This document shows, piece after piece, positions 8,862-17,120 of a DNA stretch of 64,000 nt (its first letter is position 1; every line of letters starts with the position of its first letter). Origin of the DNA: Eubacteriales bacterium (GTDB lineage: Bacteria; Bacillota; Clostridia; Lachnospirales; Lachnospiraceae); NCBI GenBank assembly GCA_030536855.1, contig JAUNPK010000001.1, positions 130,965-194,964 on the forward strand. Direction: 5' to 3'. The position numbers were made by a program, and so were the translations under genes. The notes beneath the pieces were generated by a model. The model was given only the letters and a program-made list of their open reading frames with translations, searched no databases and was not told the DNA's origin.

Positions 8862-8997
8862 AAGAACCTCCCTTTTTCTGTACAGCCTCAACGCGCCTTC
8901 TGGCTCATAACCAGTGTAAGCAGGCACAAATCCCGTTTATTATAACATGATTTCCATGAGGTGAACACCTTTTTAAACCAAAACATTTTTACATTAT

Positions 8998-9052
8998 ATT
9001 TTTTTATAATTTTTTAATGGGGTCTGACCCCATTAAAAAATTATAAAAAAAT
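8998..9052. repeat. Dispersed palindrome, copy B: perfect 55-base inverted repeat
   Basis: Arms of 27 bases are perfectly complementary around a single T at 9025; the core GGGGTCTGACCCC is at 9019-9031. It ends at the stop codon of the XRE-cupin gene and could act as its terminator, since the arms contain A and T runs. Confidence 0.95.
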
Positions 9053-9609
9053 TAACGGCCATAGTCCAGGAAAAAGCATATAAAACTTGTCTTTACTTTG
9101 CCCTCATTTCTGTATTCATGCCGGCTATCCGTCTCAAATCGATACATCTGGTTGGTTTCCACCGTCTGAATCACTCCCTTGCTCTCCACTGTAAGAGTTC
9201 CTTCTGTCACAGAAAGATATTCTCTTGTCTTCTCGCCATGGGCTCCGCTCACATATACCCCGCCCGGTTCTATATCAATCCTGTAAATTTCAGCCTTATG
9301 ATTATCCTCATAAGGAAAACAGGTCCAAACCTTATATTTACCTTCCAGCTCTTTTGTAGGAACAGTCTCCTCAGGGGAGACAAGACAAAAATCCACCGGT
9401 GGAGTATCAACCAGTTCCTGAAAACTTATCCTGAGACCGCTGGCAATTTTGCCAAGTACTCCCAGAGATGGATTAGCCGTTCCCTTTTCAATCTGAGCCA
9501 GCATGCTTTTACTTACCCCAGTCTGTTCTGAAACAACATCGAGGCTCATCCCTTTCCCCATTCTTATACGATTCAAATTAACTGCGACATTATGTGCAAG
9601 ATATTCCAT
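9052..9609 (-). CDS. XRE-family transcriptional regulator with cupin domain
   Basis: 185 residues. Residues 8-65 form a Cro/C1-type helix-turn-helix (NLNRIRMGKGMSLDVVSEQTG, SKSMLAQIEKGTANPSL). Residues about 105-182 form a small cupin barrel (GGVYVSGAHGEKTREYLSVTEGTLTV). Regulators of this layout usually respond to a small metabolite and often control transport or amino-acid and polyamine metabolism. No neighbouring target is obvious. Its stop codon lies at the end of a long palindrome. Confidence 0.88.
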   Translation of the reverse strand: MEYLAHNVAVNLNRIRMGKGMSLDVVSEQTGVSKSMLAQIEKGTANPSLGVLGKIASGLRISFQELVDTPPVDFCLVSPEETVPTKELEGKYKVWTCFPYEDNHKAEIYRIDIEPGGVYVSGAHGEKTREYLSVTEGTLTVESKGVIQTVETNQMYRFETDSRHEYRNEGKVKTSFICFFLDYGR

Positions 9610-9769
9610 GACTATTTGCCTCCTCGCTATTACTCGCGAAAATATTTCTATATTCTAAAAAAATATTTTTCTACTTAAAATTAATATTACTTTCCGCTAA
9701 AAAAAGCAAGCACAAAAGATGAGAAATATTCTTCCAATGTTTCAAAGGCAAACAGGGATGTTTTTGTAC

Positions 9770-9798
9770 TTGATTTTGTACAATCCATTATATATAAT
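9770..9798 (+). promoter_or_regulatory. Sigma-A promoter of ispE
   Basis: TTGATT, 17-base spacer, TATAAT, about 65 bases upstream of the ispE start. The surrounding TTGTAC and GTACAA bases form a small inverted repeat over the -35 region. Confidence 0.65.
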
Positions 9799-9863
9799 AA
9801 AAAATGTGTATACAATGTTTTATTGTCTAACAGTATATGACAATGACAACATGGAGGCGGGAT

Positions 9864-10730
9864 ATGAATTCTATAAGATTAAAAGCAAGAGCCAAAATAA
9901 ATTTAGGCTTGGATGTTCTTAGAAAACGAGAAGACGGTTATCATGAAGTCCGAATGATAATGCAGACTATAGGCATTTATGACCGTATTATTCTCGACAA
10001 AATACCCGAAGAAGATATAAGAATCAAAACCAATCTGGGTTTTCTGCCTGTTAATGAGAACAATCTTATATACAAAGCAATTAAGCTGATGAAAGATGAA
10101 TACAACCTTCCCGGAGGAATAGAAGTAGACCTTAACAAGTTTATTCCGGTTGCTGCAGGAATGGCAGGAGGAAGTACCGATGCCGCATCAACACTTTTTG
10201 GCATCAATAAATTATTCAACCTTAAACTCCCTATGGAAAAACTTATGGAACTTGGGGTTAATATAGGCGCAGATGTACCATACTGTATAATGCGTGGAAC
10301 TGCTCTTGCAGAGGGAATTGGAGAAAAACTTACCAAACTCTCACCTATGCCACACTGTCATATATTAATTGCGAAACCTCCTATTAATGTATCAACAAAA
10401 ATGGTATACGAAAACCTGGATTCTAAAGAAATCACAAAACATCCTGATATTGACGGCATAATTGATGCAATAAATGAAGGTGATATAAACAAAATAGCTG
10501 CCCGTATGGGTAATGTACTTGAAGATGTTACCATTCCACTCTATCCTGTAATCAATACCATCAAACAGGATATGCTTAATCACGGAGCTATTAATGCAAT
10601 GATGAGTGGAAGCGGACCAACAGTATTTGGAATCTTCCCGGACGAGCAGACTGCACTTGACTGTCAGCATTTTCTTAAAGAAAAGAAGGATGCAAGACAG
10701 GTATACATAACTGAATCCTTTAATTGCTAA
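9864..10730 (+). CDS. ispE: 4-diphosphocytidyl-2-C-methyl-D-erythritol kinase
   Basis: 288 residues from the ATG at 9864 (MNSIRLKARAKINLGLDV), selected because GGAGG lies six bases before it. A GHMP-kinase: substrate motif AKINLGLDV, ATP loop PVAAGMAGGSTDAA and the C-terminal MMSGSGPTVFGIF. It phosphorylates the methylerythritol intermediate in the non-mevalonate isoprenoid pathway. A GntR regulator follows after 73 bases on the same strand and spoIIR after that, an order common in Clostridia. Confidence 0.97.
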   Translation: MNSIRLKARAKINLGLDVLRKREDGYHEVRMIMQTIGIYDRIILDKIPEEDIRIKTNLGFLPVNENNLIYKAIKLMKDEYNLPGGIEVDLNKFIPVAAGMAGGSTDAASTLFGINKLFNLKLPMEKLMELGVNIGADVPYCIMRGTALAEGIGEKLTKLSPMPHCHILIAKPPINVSTKMVYENLDSKEITKHPDIDGIIDAINEGDINKIAARMGNVLEDVTIPLYPVINTIKQDMLNHGAINAMMSGSGPTVFGIFPDEQTALDCQHFLKEKKDARQVYITESFNC

Positions 10731-10803
10731 ATAACAGAGGGGGCAACTTTACTGACTATAATTAAATGTCAAAGGGTAAATGCACAAATGGAGGTAAAGA
10801 ACT

Positions 10804-11472
10804 ATGAAAGGTGAATTAAAAATGGACGTCAATGAATATCTTCCACTTCGGGATGTGGTATTCAATACATTGAGACAGGCTATACTACGCGGAGAAATGG
10901 AACCTGGCGAACGTCTTATGGAAATACAACTGGCATCAAAACTGGGAGTCAGTAGAACGCCAATAAGAGAGGCAATCAGAAAGCTTGAACTTGAAGGTCT
11001 TGTTGTAATGATTCCAAGAAAGGGTGCGGAAGTTGCACACATTACAGAAAAAGACATGAGAGATGTCTTGGAAGTACGTTCAACACTTGAAGAACTAGCC
11101 GTTACTCTGGCATGTAAAAATGTAACCCCTGAACGCATCCAAGATCTCAAAACCGCTAACAAAGTATTTGAGTCTTCCATTGTTTCAAAAGATGTAGTTA
11201 ATATTGTAGACGCAGACGTTTCTTTCCATGACATAATATATTCCATGACCAATAACCAGCGCCTCATTCAGATTATTAACAATCTTCGTGAGCAAATGTA
11301 CCGTTACAGACTTGAATATGTCAAAGATGCAAGAACCCACTCTATCTTAATCAGCGAACACAACGACATAATAAAACAGCTTGCCGATTGTAATGTTGAT
11401 GAAGCTAAAATAGTTGTACGTCAACACATCAACAATCAGGAGAAAGGTATTGTCCGTCTCCTTAATAAATAG
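10804..11472 (+). CDS. GntR family regulator, FadR/FCD type
   Basis: 222 residues. The N-terminal winged helix (LRQAILRGEMEPGERLMEIQLASKLGVSRTPIREAIRKLELEGLV) is a textbook GntR domain, and the rest is the all-helical FCD ligand-binding domain (RSTLEELAVTLAC, FHDIIYSMTNNQRL, EHNDIIKQLADCN). Such proteins bind small carboxylates and usually repress. It probably shares the ispE transcript. A start at the Met at 10822 (MDVNEYLPLRD) is possible, but the first ATG follows GGAGGTAAAGAACT and is acceptable. Confidence 0.92.
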   Translation: MKGELKMDVNEYLPLRDVVFNTLRQAILRGEMEPGERLMEIQLASKLGVSRTPIREAIRKLELEGLVVMIPRKGAEVAHITEKDMRDVLEVRSTLEELAVTLACKNVTPERIQDLKTANKVFESSIVSKDVVNIVDADVSFHDIIYSMTNNQRLIQIINNLREQMYRYRLEYVKDARTHSILISEHNDIIKQLADCNVDEAKIVVRQHINNQEKGIVRLLNK

Positions 11473-11649
11473 TGATTTGACAGCATCAAGTTTTAAGGTA
11501 CCATTTTTATCATAGTAAGCTTAATAATGAATTTAATATTAATAAATTCTGATGTATAGTGTATATATTAGAAAAATGTGTCAATAATCTCCGTAGAAAC
11601 CAAGAGACTTAAATATAAGTCTTGAATATGTTTTTATGGAGGTTATTTT

Positions 11650-12303
11650 ATGAAAAAAAGATTTGCAAAAATACTTTTCTGGCTGGTTGCAATCACATCA
11701 GTTGTCATATCAGGATTCGTTATAGCTCAATGCAATCGTGAAGCAAAATTGCAGGCAGGAATAGCAGATGAAATAATCAGATTTCATGTAAGAGCTAATA
11801 GCGATTCCGACGAAGACCAAAAGATAAAAATGGAAGTCAAGAAAAATGTTGTAGATTACATATGTCCGATTCTTTCAAATTCCAATTCTGTTGAAGAGTC
11901 AAAAAACATTTTGCTTAACCATCAGGATGACATAAAGGAAGTTGCTCTTAACACCCTTAAATCTATGAACTGTGATTACGATGTTTCTGTGTATATGGAA
12001 AAGTCCTATTTCCCTATGAAAAGCTATGGTGACATAATGCTGCCTCCGGGAGATTATGAAGCTTTCAGAATAGACATTGGTGAAGCATCCGGCAAAAACT
12101 GGTGGTGTGTGCTCTTTCCTCCTTTATGCTTTGTGGATGTTACCTACGGCGTAGTACCGGAGGACTCCAAAGCCCAGTTAAAACAGGTTCTCACGGAGGA
12201 TGAATACAACGTTGTAACCGGTTCCTCCAATGAAAATATCACGTATAAATTTAAGTACTTTACATTTCTTAATAAATTGATTGAGAAGAGTGGTAAGGGA
12301 TAA
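11650..12303 (+). CDS. spoIIR: Stage II sporulation protein R
   Basis: 217 residues with an N-terminal membrane segment (residues 7-25). The block ADEIIRFHVRANSDSDEDQKIKMEVKKNV and the later KNWWCVLFPPLCFVDVTYG are diagnostic of SpoIIR, the secreted forespore signal that triggers SpoIIGA to activate pro-sigma-E. GGAGG lies eight bases before the start. A small hairpin (AGACTT/AAGTCT) precedes the ribosome-binding site in the 177-base gap after the GntR gene. I could not identify a convincing sigma-F promoter by eye. Confidence 0.95.
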   Translation: MKKRFAKILFWLVAITSVVISGFVIAQCNREAKLQAGIADEIIRFHVRANSDSDEDQKIKMEVKKNVVDYICPILSNSNSVEESKNILLNHQDDIKEVALNTLKSMNCDYDVSVYMEKSYFPMKSYGDIMLPPGDYEAFRIDIGEASGKNWWCVLFPPLCFVDVTYGVVPEDSKAQLKQVLTEDEYNVVTGSSNENITYKFKYFTFLNKLIEKSGKG

Positions 12304-12328
12304 GAATTGTATAGAAATGGAGAAAAAT

Positions 12329-12799
12329 ATGAAAAAAACAGTATATGTTAAAATTAAAGGTATGTCAGATGAAGGATTAAGAACGTCCTCAACCCCAAAT
12401 ACATCAGAATCCTCAGATGAGGCTATAGAAGTTATCAGTGTTGCAAACTATGCAAAGATTGGTAACTCTGAATGCATAAAATATGACGAAGTATACGATG
12501 GCATTTCCCAGAAAACTACAAACATCATAAAAATATCAGAAGACAAAGTTGAGGTGACGAAAAAAGGAGCTGTCACAACTCACATGACATATATCAAAAA
12601 TAAACAGACAACTGCAGTTTATGAAACTCCTTTTGGCAATATGAATTTTTCAATATTCACAAGAAAGATGGATATAGACAGAACCGAAGACAGCCTCAAA
12701 GCTACCATCGAGTATTCTATGGACATAAACGGCCAGCCGGTCTCAGAAAATTGGATAGAAATCGAAGCGACCAGCCAGGGGCCATTGAATTTGTTATAA
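12329..12799 (+). CDS. DUF1934 (YwiB-like) protein
   Basis: 156 residues from the ATG at 12329, chosen for the GGAG six bases upstream. The beta-barrel pattern with IKYDEVYDGISQKTTNIIKI, KKGAVTTHMTY and ETPFGNMNFSIFTRKM fits DUF1934, a calycin-like family of unknown function common in Firmicutes. It starts about 26 bases after spoIIR and is probably co-transcribed. Confidence 0.82.
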   Translation: MKKTVYVKIKGMSDEGLRTSSTPNTSESSDEAIEVISVANYAKIGNSECIKYDEVYDGISQKTTNIIKISEDKVEVTKKGAVTTHMTYIKNKQTTAVYETPFGNMNFSIFTRKMDIDRTEDSLKATIEYSMDINGQPVSENWIEIEATSQGPLNLL

Positions 12800-12811
12800 A
12801 AAATTTGTGAT

Positions 12812-12852
12812 TTTCTACATAGTACTTAATGTCACTGTAGAAATAAATATTT
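12812..12852. terminator. Bidirectional terminator between convergent genes
   Basis: Stem TTTCTACA/TGTAGAAA with flanking A and T runs on both sides, serving the DUF1934 gene on the plus strand and the phosphatase gene on the minus strand. Confidence 0.65.
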
Positions 12853-12871
12853 TTGGGAAAGAAGACGGCAC

Positions 12872-13339
12872 TTATAGTTCCTCCTTTAGTACTTCCAGCA
12901 ATCCCTTGCAACCTTTCAAAATATCAGTATATGTTGTGTCAAAATCGCCACTGTACCAAGGGTCCGCTACATCCATTCCCGAGCCTGCAAATGTAAGCAG
13001 CTTGTATATCTTCTCATCAGGATCACCTCCGGATATACGTTGCATATTACGGATATTCTCCGTATCCATCCCAATAAGATAATCATAATTATTATAATCA
13101 TCAAGCGTCATCTGCACTGCCCTATGCGGAATTACCGGAATCCCCTCTGCATTGAGCTTACTAACCGTTCCATGATGCGGACCATTGCCAATTTCCTCAC
13201 GGCTTGTGGCCGCCGAATTGATATAGAACTCCCCTTCCAATCCTTCATTTTTAACCAAATATGTCATTATGCTTTCTGCCATTGTACTGCGGCAGATATT
13301 GCCGTGGCAAACAAATAGCACTTTTATTTTGTCTTTCAT
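12872..13339 (-). CDS. Low-molecular-weight protein tyrosine phosphatase
   Basis: 155 residues, normal family length. The catalytic P-loop CHGNICRS (C-X5-R-S) is at residues 11-18 and the general-acid loop DPWYSGDF near residue 126. It removes phosphate from protein tyrosine or arginine. The integrative element at 13.3-23.4 kb has joined here: the att core at 13299-13309 encodes the Cys-His-Gly-Asn of the P-loop, so the first 11 or so codons and the upstream region now come from the element. The displaced original 5' end is at 23434-23475. Confidence 0.93.
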   Translation of the reverse strand: MKDKIKVLFVCHGNICRSTMAESIMTYLVKNEGLEGEFYINSAATSREEIGNGPHHGTVSKLNAEGIPVIPHRAVQMTLDDYNNYDYLIGMDTENIRNMQRISGGDPDEKIYKLLTFAGSGMDVADPWYSGDFDTTYTDILKGCKGLLEVLKEEL

Positions 13340-13424
13340 AACTTCTTATAACCTTTCAAAGTGTTGATTTTACTGGGTTTGCGAGTTTTTCTTATTTCTC
13401 CGCATAACTTATTTCTTTTCTCAT

Positions 13425-13504
13425 TTGTACACCTTTTCCCATATCTTCCCTCATTTTTTCGGGCAAAAGGTGTACGAAAGGTGTACAAATCGAGGTGTAT
13501 TTTA
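13425..13504. repeat. Left-end integrase arm-type sites
   Basis: Repeated AAAGGTGTAC(AAA): inverted copy at 13425-13437, direct copies at 13466-13475 and 13477-13489 and GAGGTGTATTTTA at 13492-13504, the last overlapping the integrase stop codon. Matching copies occur at the right end (23361-23385). Confidence 0.7.
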
Positions 13505-14701
13505 CTGATTCACCGCTCTCATTTTCTCTAATTCCTTACGTGCATCATCCAGTCCCATATGAGTATAAACATTCAATGTAACAGCAATGTCTGAATGTCC
13601 CATCAGATACTGAAGTGCCTTCGGATTCATACCTTCTTTCGCCTTCTCACTGCAGAATGTGTGTCTGCAAACATGAGGTGTTATCTTAGGCATTAGAACC
13701 TTATGCGTTCGATTGTACTTGTTCACAGCATACTCGAAATACTTCTCCCAATGCAGTGCTACTCGCGGCATATCATTCTTGTCATAGAATAGAAAACCAG
13801 ATGCTCCTTTGATTACTTTCTCAACCTTTGGTTTTCTACGATTCTGAATAATACGTTTGCAAATCGCTTCGATTTCATCATCCATTGGAAAATCTCTCTT
13901 TCCACTGGAAGTCTTAGTCGTCTCAATATAGTATTCCATATCGCTATGACGAACCAACTGCTTATTCACATGAATCACCTTATTCTTGAAATCCAAATCT
14001 CTGGTTGTAAGTCCACAGAATTCTGAGATTCGAAGTCCTGTCGCAAACAGTAAGCAAAACGCATCGTAGTACTGCTTATAATGATTGTCTGCTCTCACGA
14101 AAGCTAAAAAATTCTCCTTCTCTTCTGTGGTGATTGCCTCTCGTTTCTTGCTATCGTTTTGAATCACAGTACCCATCTCAAATCCAAAAGGATTTTTCAT
14201 AATAAGGTCATCATCTACTGCCAACTGAAATGCCGGTCTAAGCACACCTCTGATGTTGTGAATCGAACTGTAGCTCATCCCTTTTTCTCGTTGCAAATGG
14301 ATTAGAAAAAGCTTTGCATCTGAAATCTTGATAGAATCAATTCTTCTAAGTGCAAACGGCTCTTTCTTCAAGTTACTTATCACAGTCTGGTACCCCTGCT
14401 GTGTGGACTTCTTCACTCCAGTCTTAAGGGTAATATAACGTTCCACCAAGTCAAGAACTGTCATATCTGAACCAGATATTCCCTTGAACTGTAAAAGCAT
14501 TGCTGCTTCCTCTTTTTCACGAAGTGATTTGTCCCTTCGCCTACCCGCAGGTGTTGGATCTGCCTCGGTAAGTCTCCAACTATAAAGCTCTCTTCTTTTA
14601 CCTAAGATATCAATATATCGATAACGATATCTTCCGGATTCTTCCTGGATTTCTCCATTCAAAAGAACCCTTCCTTTGTTGTCACGTCTTTTTGTGCTCA
14701 T
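13502..14701 (-). CDS. int: Site-specific tyrosine integrase (Tn916/phage type)
   Basis: 399 residues. The N-terminus (NKGRVLLNGEIQEESGRYRYRY, then YSWRLTEADPTP) is the arm-binding domain seen in Tn916-like integrases. A SAM-like core-binding domain follows (residues 80-175), then the catalytic domain: Arg in ATGLRISEFCGL, Lys in TTKTSSGKRDFPM, HVCRHTF box, GHSDIAVTLNVYTH with the nucleophile Tyr. All key residues are intact, so it is probably active. GGAGG precedes the start. It would cut at the phosphatase P-loop codons. Confidence 0.95.
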   Translation of the reverse strand: MSTKRRDNKGRVLLNGEIQEESGRYRYRYIDILGKRRELYSWRLTEADPTPAGRRRDKSLREKEEAAMLLQFKGISGSDMTVLDLVERYITLKTGVKKSTQQGYQTVISNLKKEPFALRRIDSIKISDAKLFLIHLQREKGMSYSSIHNIRGVLRPAFQLAVDDDLIMKNPFGFEMGTVIQNDSKKREAITTEEKENFLAFVRADNHYKQYYDAFCLLFATGLRISEFCGLTTRDLDFKNKVIHVNKQLVRHSDMEYYIETTKTSSGKRDFPMDDEIEAICKRIIQNRRKPKVEKVIKGASGFLFYDKNDMPRVALHWEKYFEYAVNKYNRTHKVLMPKITPHVCRHTFCSEKAKEGMNPKALQYLMGHSDIAVTLNVYTHMGLDDARKELEKMRAVNQ

Positions 14702-14943
14702 TTTCTACCTCCACTTCAAGGCGTGACATGGCATATAAACATTATAACACGTCAGGCCTCTTCTTTCCTCAACTTTTACAAAATTTCTCAAGTACTTAAT
14801 ATGTATGATTCGTCCTCTATTAAATACTTGAAGCCTTAAAAAGCTGATTTCAAATTTTCTTGTATCTCTTTATAAGTTCTCATCTACTCCTTACACAATA
14901 CATTTGGGTTGAAAAAAAGCTAATTACTAAATTGGGCAGAAAA

Positions 14944-14976
14944 AAATGCCTCCTAGAAATTCTAGAAGACATTTTT
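14944..14976 (-). terminator. Terminator of the HigBA-type operon
   Basis: Minus strand hairpin (ATGTCTTCTAGAA with TTCTAGGAGGCAT, wobble pairs) followed by seven T. The rest of the 14702-15014 gap is AT-rich and I see no gene in it. Confidence 0.65.
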
Positions 14977-15014
14977 ATGCATTTTCGCTATTTTCTCCGA
15001 AGAGTAAAACATAT

Positions 15015-16121
15015 TTATGAAATCACATATTTGATTTTCAAACTGTTCAAATTAGTTTGATATGTTAAGTACTGGTCCTGTTGTAATCTTCCGACAACGA
15101 TGCCCGGAAGAATATTTATTTTTTTAGCAAATGCTCTGACAGAATCTGAAGTAAATCCTCTCGGATTATCCTCTATGAATTCCAAGTACTCATCTTTCGG
15201 AATAAGTGTATCCTGTGAAAATAAGTCTGCTTCCGTCTCTAATTTCTGAATCAAAGCATCAGTTTCTAATCCAGCCTTATTCTTTTCGCTTACAAGAAGA
15301 ACCTTTACTCTCTGCTGTAATACATGACCTAATTCATGGAATAAGGCAAACCAAAAAGTATCTGCGTATTTTCTTCTATCATTCAAGGCCAAAACAACTT
15401 TATCTTTGCCAAGCCATTTAACAGCACCATTAACACCACAGTTCTTAAGATTAGGAAGAAGCACCAAAGCCACACCACAACTTGCCAGCAGTTCTTTCAG
15501 TCTAGGATAGAACTTCTTCGGATCCTGTACTGTCATACTTCTTATCTCTGGAATAGCTGCTGATAATTTTTTCTTGTCATAAGATTCAACATCCATTCCT
15601 GACCCAATATTGATAGCAGTCTGAACCCATGCATTTGCATTGATTACATTAACATCAGTAACCTCTGGCACACTAGTTCTATACTGTACCAAGAAATCAC
15701 GTTCACTTAAAACACTTAATGAAGAAACCTTGAAATAGCGTTGTAATTCCATGACCTTTTCCGTTGCAACTCGTGTTGCCTTAGCCAATCCCAATTCAAC
15801 CCAGAATTTATATTCAATCTGGCGAACAAGCTCACATTCCTTATCCAACTGTATTCTTTTCTCAATTTCAAGTTTCTTCTCAATATATTTCTGATTTAAG
15901 TTAAGCCACATCGTAGTTGAAGTTCCAAAAACAATGGACAACTTTAAGACCATCTCATCAGTAAGATTTATTCTTCCATTTACCAAATCACTTACATATT
16001 TTGGAGTCGTCTGAAGGCGTTTCGCTAACTCTTCCTGAGTAATGCCTTGATCTTCAATATAATCCTTTACATAGTAACCAGGATGAAATGCAATCAACTC
16101 TTCATATTCAATCTTATTCAT
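15015..16121 (-). CDS. HigA-like antitoxin: XRE helix-turn-helix plus ImmA/IrrE metallopeptidase
   Basis: 368 residues. Residues 1-80 are a HigA/VapI-type HTH (FHPGYYVKDYIEDQGITQEELAKRLQTTPKYVSDLVNGRINLT). The C-terminal half is an ImmA/IrrE-type zinc peptidase-like domain with FHELGHVLQQ (HExxH) near residue 265 and a downstream Glu-rich ETEADLFSQDTLIP. It overlaps the upstream toxin gene by eight bases, so the pair is translationally coupled. It probably represses its promoter through the palindrome at 16494 and neutralises the toxin; the protease-like domain may mediate regulated cleavage. Confidence 0.88.
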   Translation of the reverse strand: MNKIEYEELIAFHPGYYVKDYIEDQGITQEELAKRLQTTPKYVSDLVNGRINLTDEMVLKLSIVFGTSTTMWLNLNQKYIEKKLEIEKRIQLDKECELVRQIEYKFWVELGLAKATRVATEKVMELQRYFKVSSLSVLSERDFLVQYRTSVPEVTDVNVINANAWVQTAINIGSGMDVESYDKKKLSAAIPEIRSMTVQDPKKFYPRLKELLASCGVALVLLPNLKNCGVNGAVKWLGKDKVVLALNDRRKYADTFWFALFHELGHVLQQRVKVLLVSEKNKAGLETDALIQKLETEADLFSQDTLIPKDEYLEFIEDNPRGFTSDSVRAFAKKINILPGIVVGRLQQDQYLTYQTNLNSLKIKYVIS

Positions 16122-16467
16122 AGTGATTAGACACCTCCCATGCTATTATTATTTCCGTGGATTTATAAACAATATTCACATCTTTTTCTTTACATTCATT
16201 TCCATCGGCATCTACGGGAATGATGATTAAGCGATATCCTGCCCTACGACCTGCAATATCAAGAGCATACTGTCCAGCTCTTTTTCCTTGTAGGGGATGC
16301 AGATGATAAATCTGCATTTCTGCTATATCCTGCAAATTTGCTGAGCTCTCAATCAAGTTTATCAGCGCATGAAGCTTCTCTGCAACATTAGCCGGCAAAT
16401 CTTTCTTGGCCTTTTTCAAATCTGTACATAGCTTCTTTACTGTATTGTCATGATATCGAATTTCTAT
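16114..16467 (-). CDS. higB: HigB/RelE-type mRNA-interferase toxin, start apparently an ATA codon
   Basis: The body (AKKDLPANVAEKLHALINLIE, MQIYHLHPLQGKRAGQYALDI, YRLIIIPV, IIIAWEVSNHYE) is HigB. The conserved family N-terminus (IEIRYHDNTVKKLCTDLKK) is encoded in frame upstream of the first possible standard start, a TTG at 16419. Following homology, translation should begin at 16465-16467, which is ATA, eight bases after a strong AAGGAGG. Either an unusual start keeps toxin levels low or the start codon has mutated. Toxins of this family cut mRNA on the ribosome. The stop overlaps the antitoxin gene. Confidence 0.75.
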   Translation of the reverse strand: MEIRYHDNTVKKLCTDLKKAKKDLPANVAEKLHALINLIESSANLQDIAEMQIYHLHPLQGKRAGQYALDIAGRRAGYRLIIIPVDADGNECKEKDVNIVYKSTEIIIAWEVSNHYE

Positions 16468-16493
16468 AACTGCATCCTCCTTTCTAAAATAAA

Positions 16494-16547
16494 ATTACCA
16501 AAATGGTAATTTTTCTTTATCATAGCACCATTCATCCAGAATTTCAA
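16494..16547 (-). promoter_or_regulatory. Promoter and operator of the HigBA-type operon
   Basis: Minus strand TTGAAA (16542-16547), 17-base spacer, TATGAT (16519-16524). Just downstream at the expected transcript start is the perfect palindrome ATTACCA-AAA-TGGTAAT (16494-16510), a likely site for autorepression by the HTH antitoxin. Confidence 0.75.
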
Positions 16548-16596
16548 CCTCTTTTCACTTATGATTACTGATAGGTTTCTTCTAGTTACAATGATT

Positions 16597-16692
16597 CTAC
16601 ACCGCACTCAGCGTATCCACAAACGCTTCAAACTTCTCCCTCTTAATCTGCACCCTATTTCCATTCCAAAGCAGATAATCCGCTCTTGGATT
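16597..16692 (-). pseudogene. Remnant of an unidentified gene's C-terminus
   Basis: A 31-codon stretch after an in-frame stop, ending ...REKFEAFVDTLSAV, reads like the end of a real protein (NPRADYLLWNGNRVQIKR) with no start of its own. I cannot name the parent gene. It sits just downstream of the Nudix gene at the end of the cargo operon. Confidence 0.35.
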
Positions 16693-16706
16693 CTCCTAAA
16701 CTAGTC

Positions 16707-17108
16707 TTACATTGCTTTTCTAATCTTCTCAATAAGTGTAATATCCGCCGGCAACCATTCCACATCATCCAACTGTTCCTTGGTTAACCATCTCGCATCT
16801 TCATGTTCCTTTAATACCAGATCACCTTTCACAATCTCACACCAGAAACAATCCATGGAAAGATGAAACTCTGGATAATCATACTCAATCGTATCTATCA
16901 ATTCTCCGACTGATATCTCTGTATCAAGTTCTTCCATAATTTCACGCTTCAATGCTTCCTGTGGTGTTTCACCTACTTCTATTTTTCCTCCAGGAAATTC
17001 CCAACCACCTTTGAGCTCACCATATCCACGCTGAGTTGCAAAAATGATTGTTTCTCCGCTCTCATTAACAGCTTTTATTACCGCTGCAACTACTCTTATT
17101 ATTTTCAT
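16707..17108 (-). CDS. Nudix hydrolase, MutT-like
   Basis: 133 residues from the ATG at 17108 (MKIIRVVAAVIK), preferred because GGAGG lies five bases upstream; an ATG four codons earlier overlaps the previous stop codon. The Nudix box GGKIEVGETPQEALKREIMEEL is complete. The sequence WEFPGGK and C-terminal KEHEDARWLTKEQL fit 8-oxo-dGTP or CTP pyrophosphohydrolases. It is the last gene of the helicase-nuclease operon, where it may clean or deplete nucleotides rather than do housekeeping repair. Confidence 0.9.
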   Translation of the reverse strand: MKIIRVVAAVIKAVNESGETIIFATQRGYGELKGGWEFPGGKIEVGETPQEALKREIMEELDTEISVGELIDTIEYDYPEFHLSMDCFWCEIVKGDLVLKEHEDARWLTKEQLDDVEWLPADITLIEKIRKAM

Positions 17109-17120
17109 CTGTTCCTCCAT

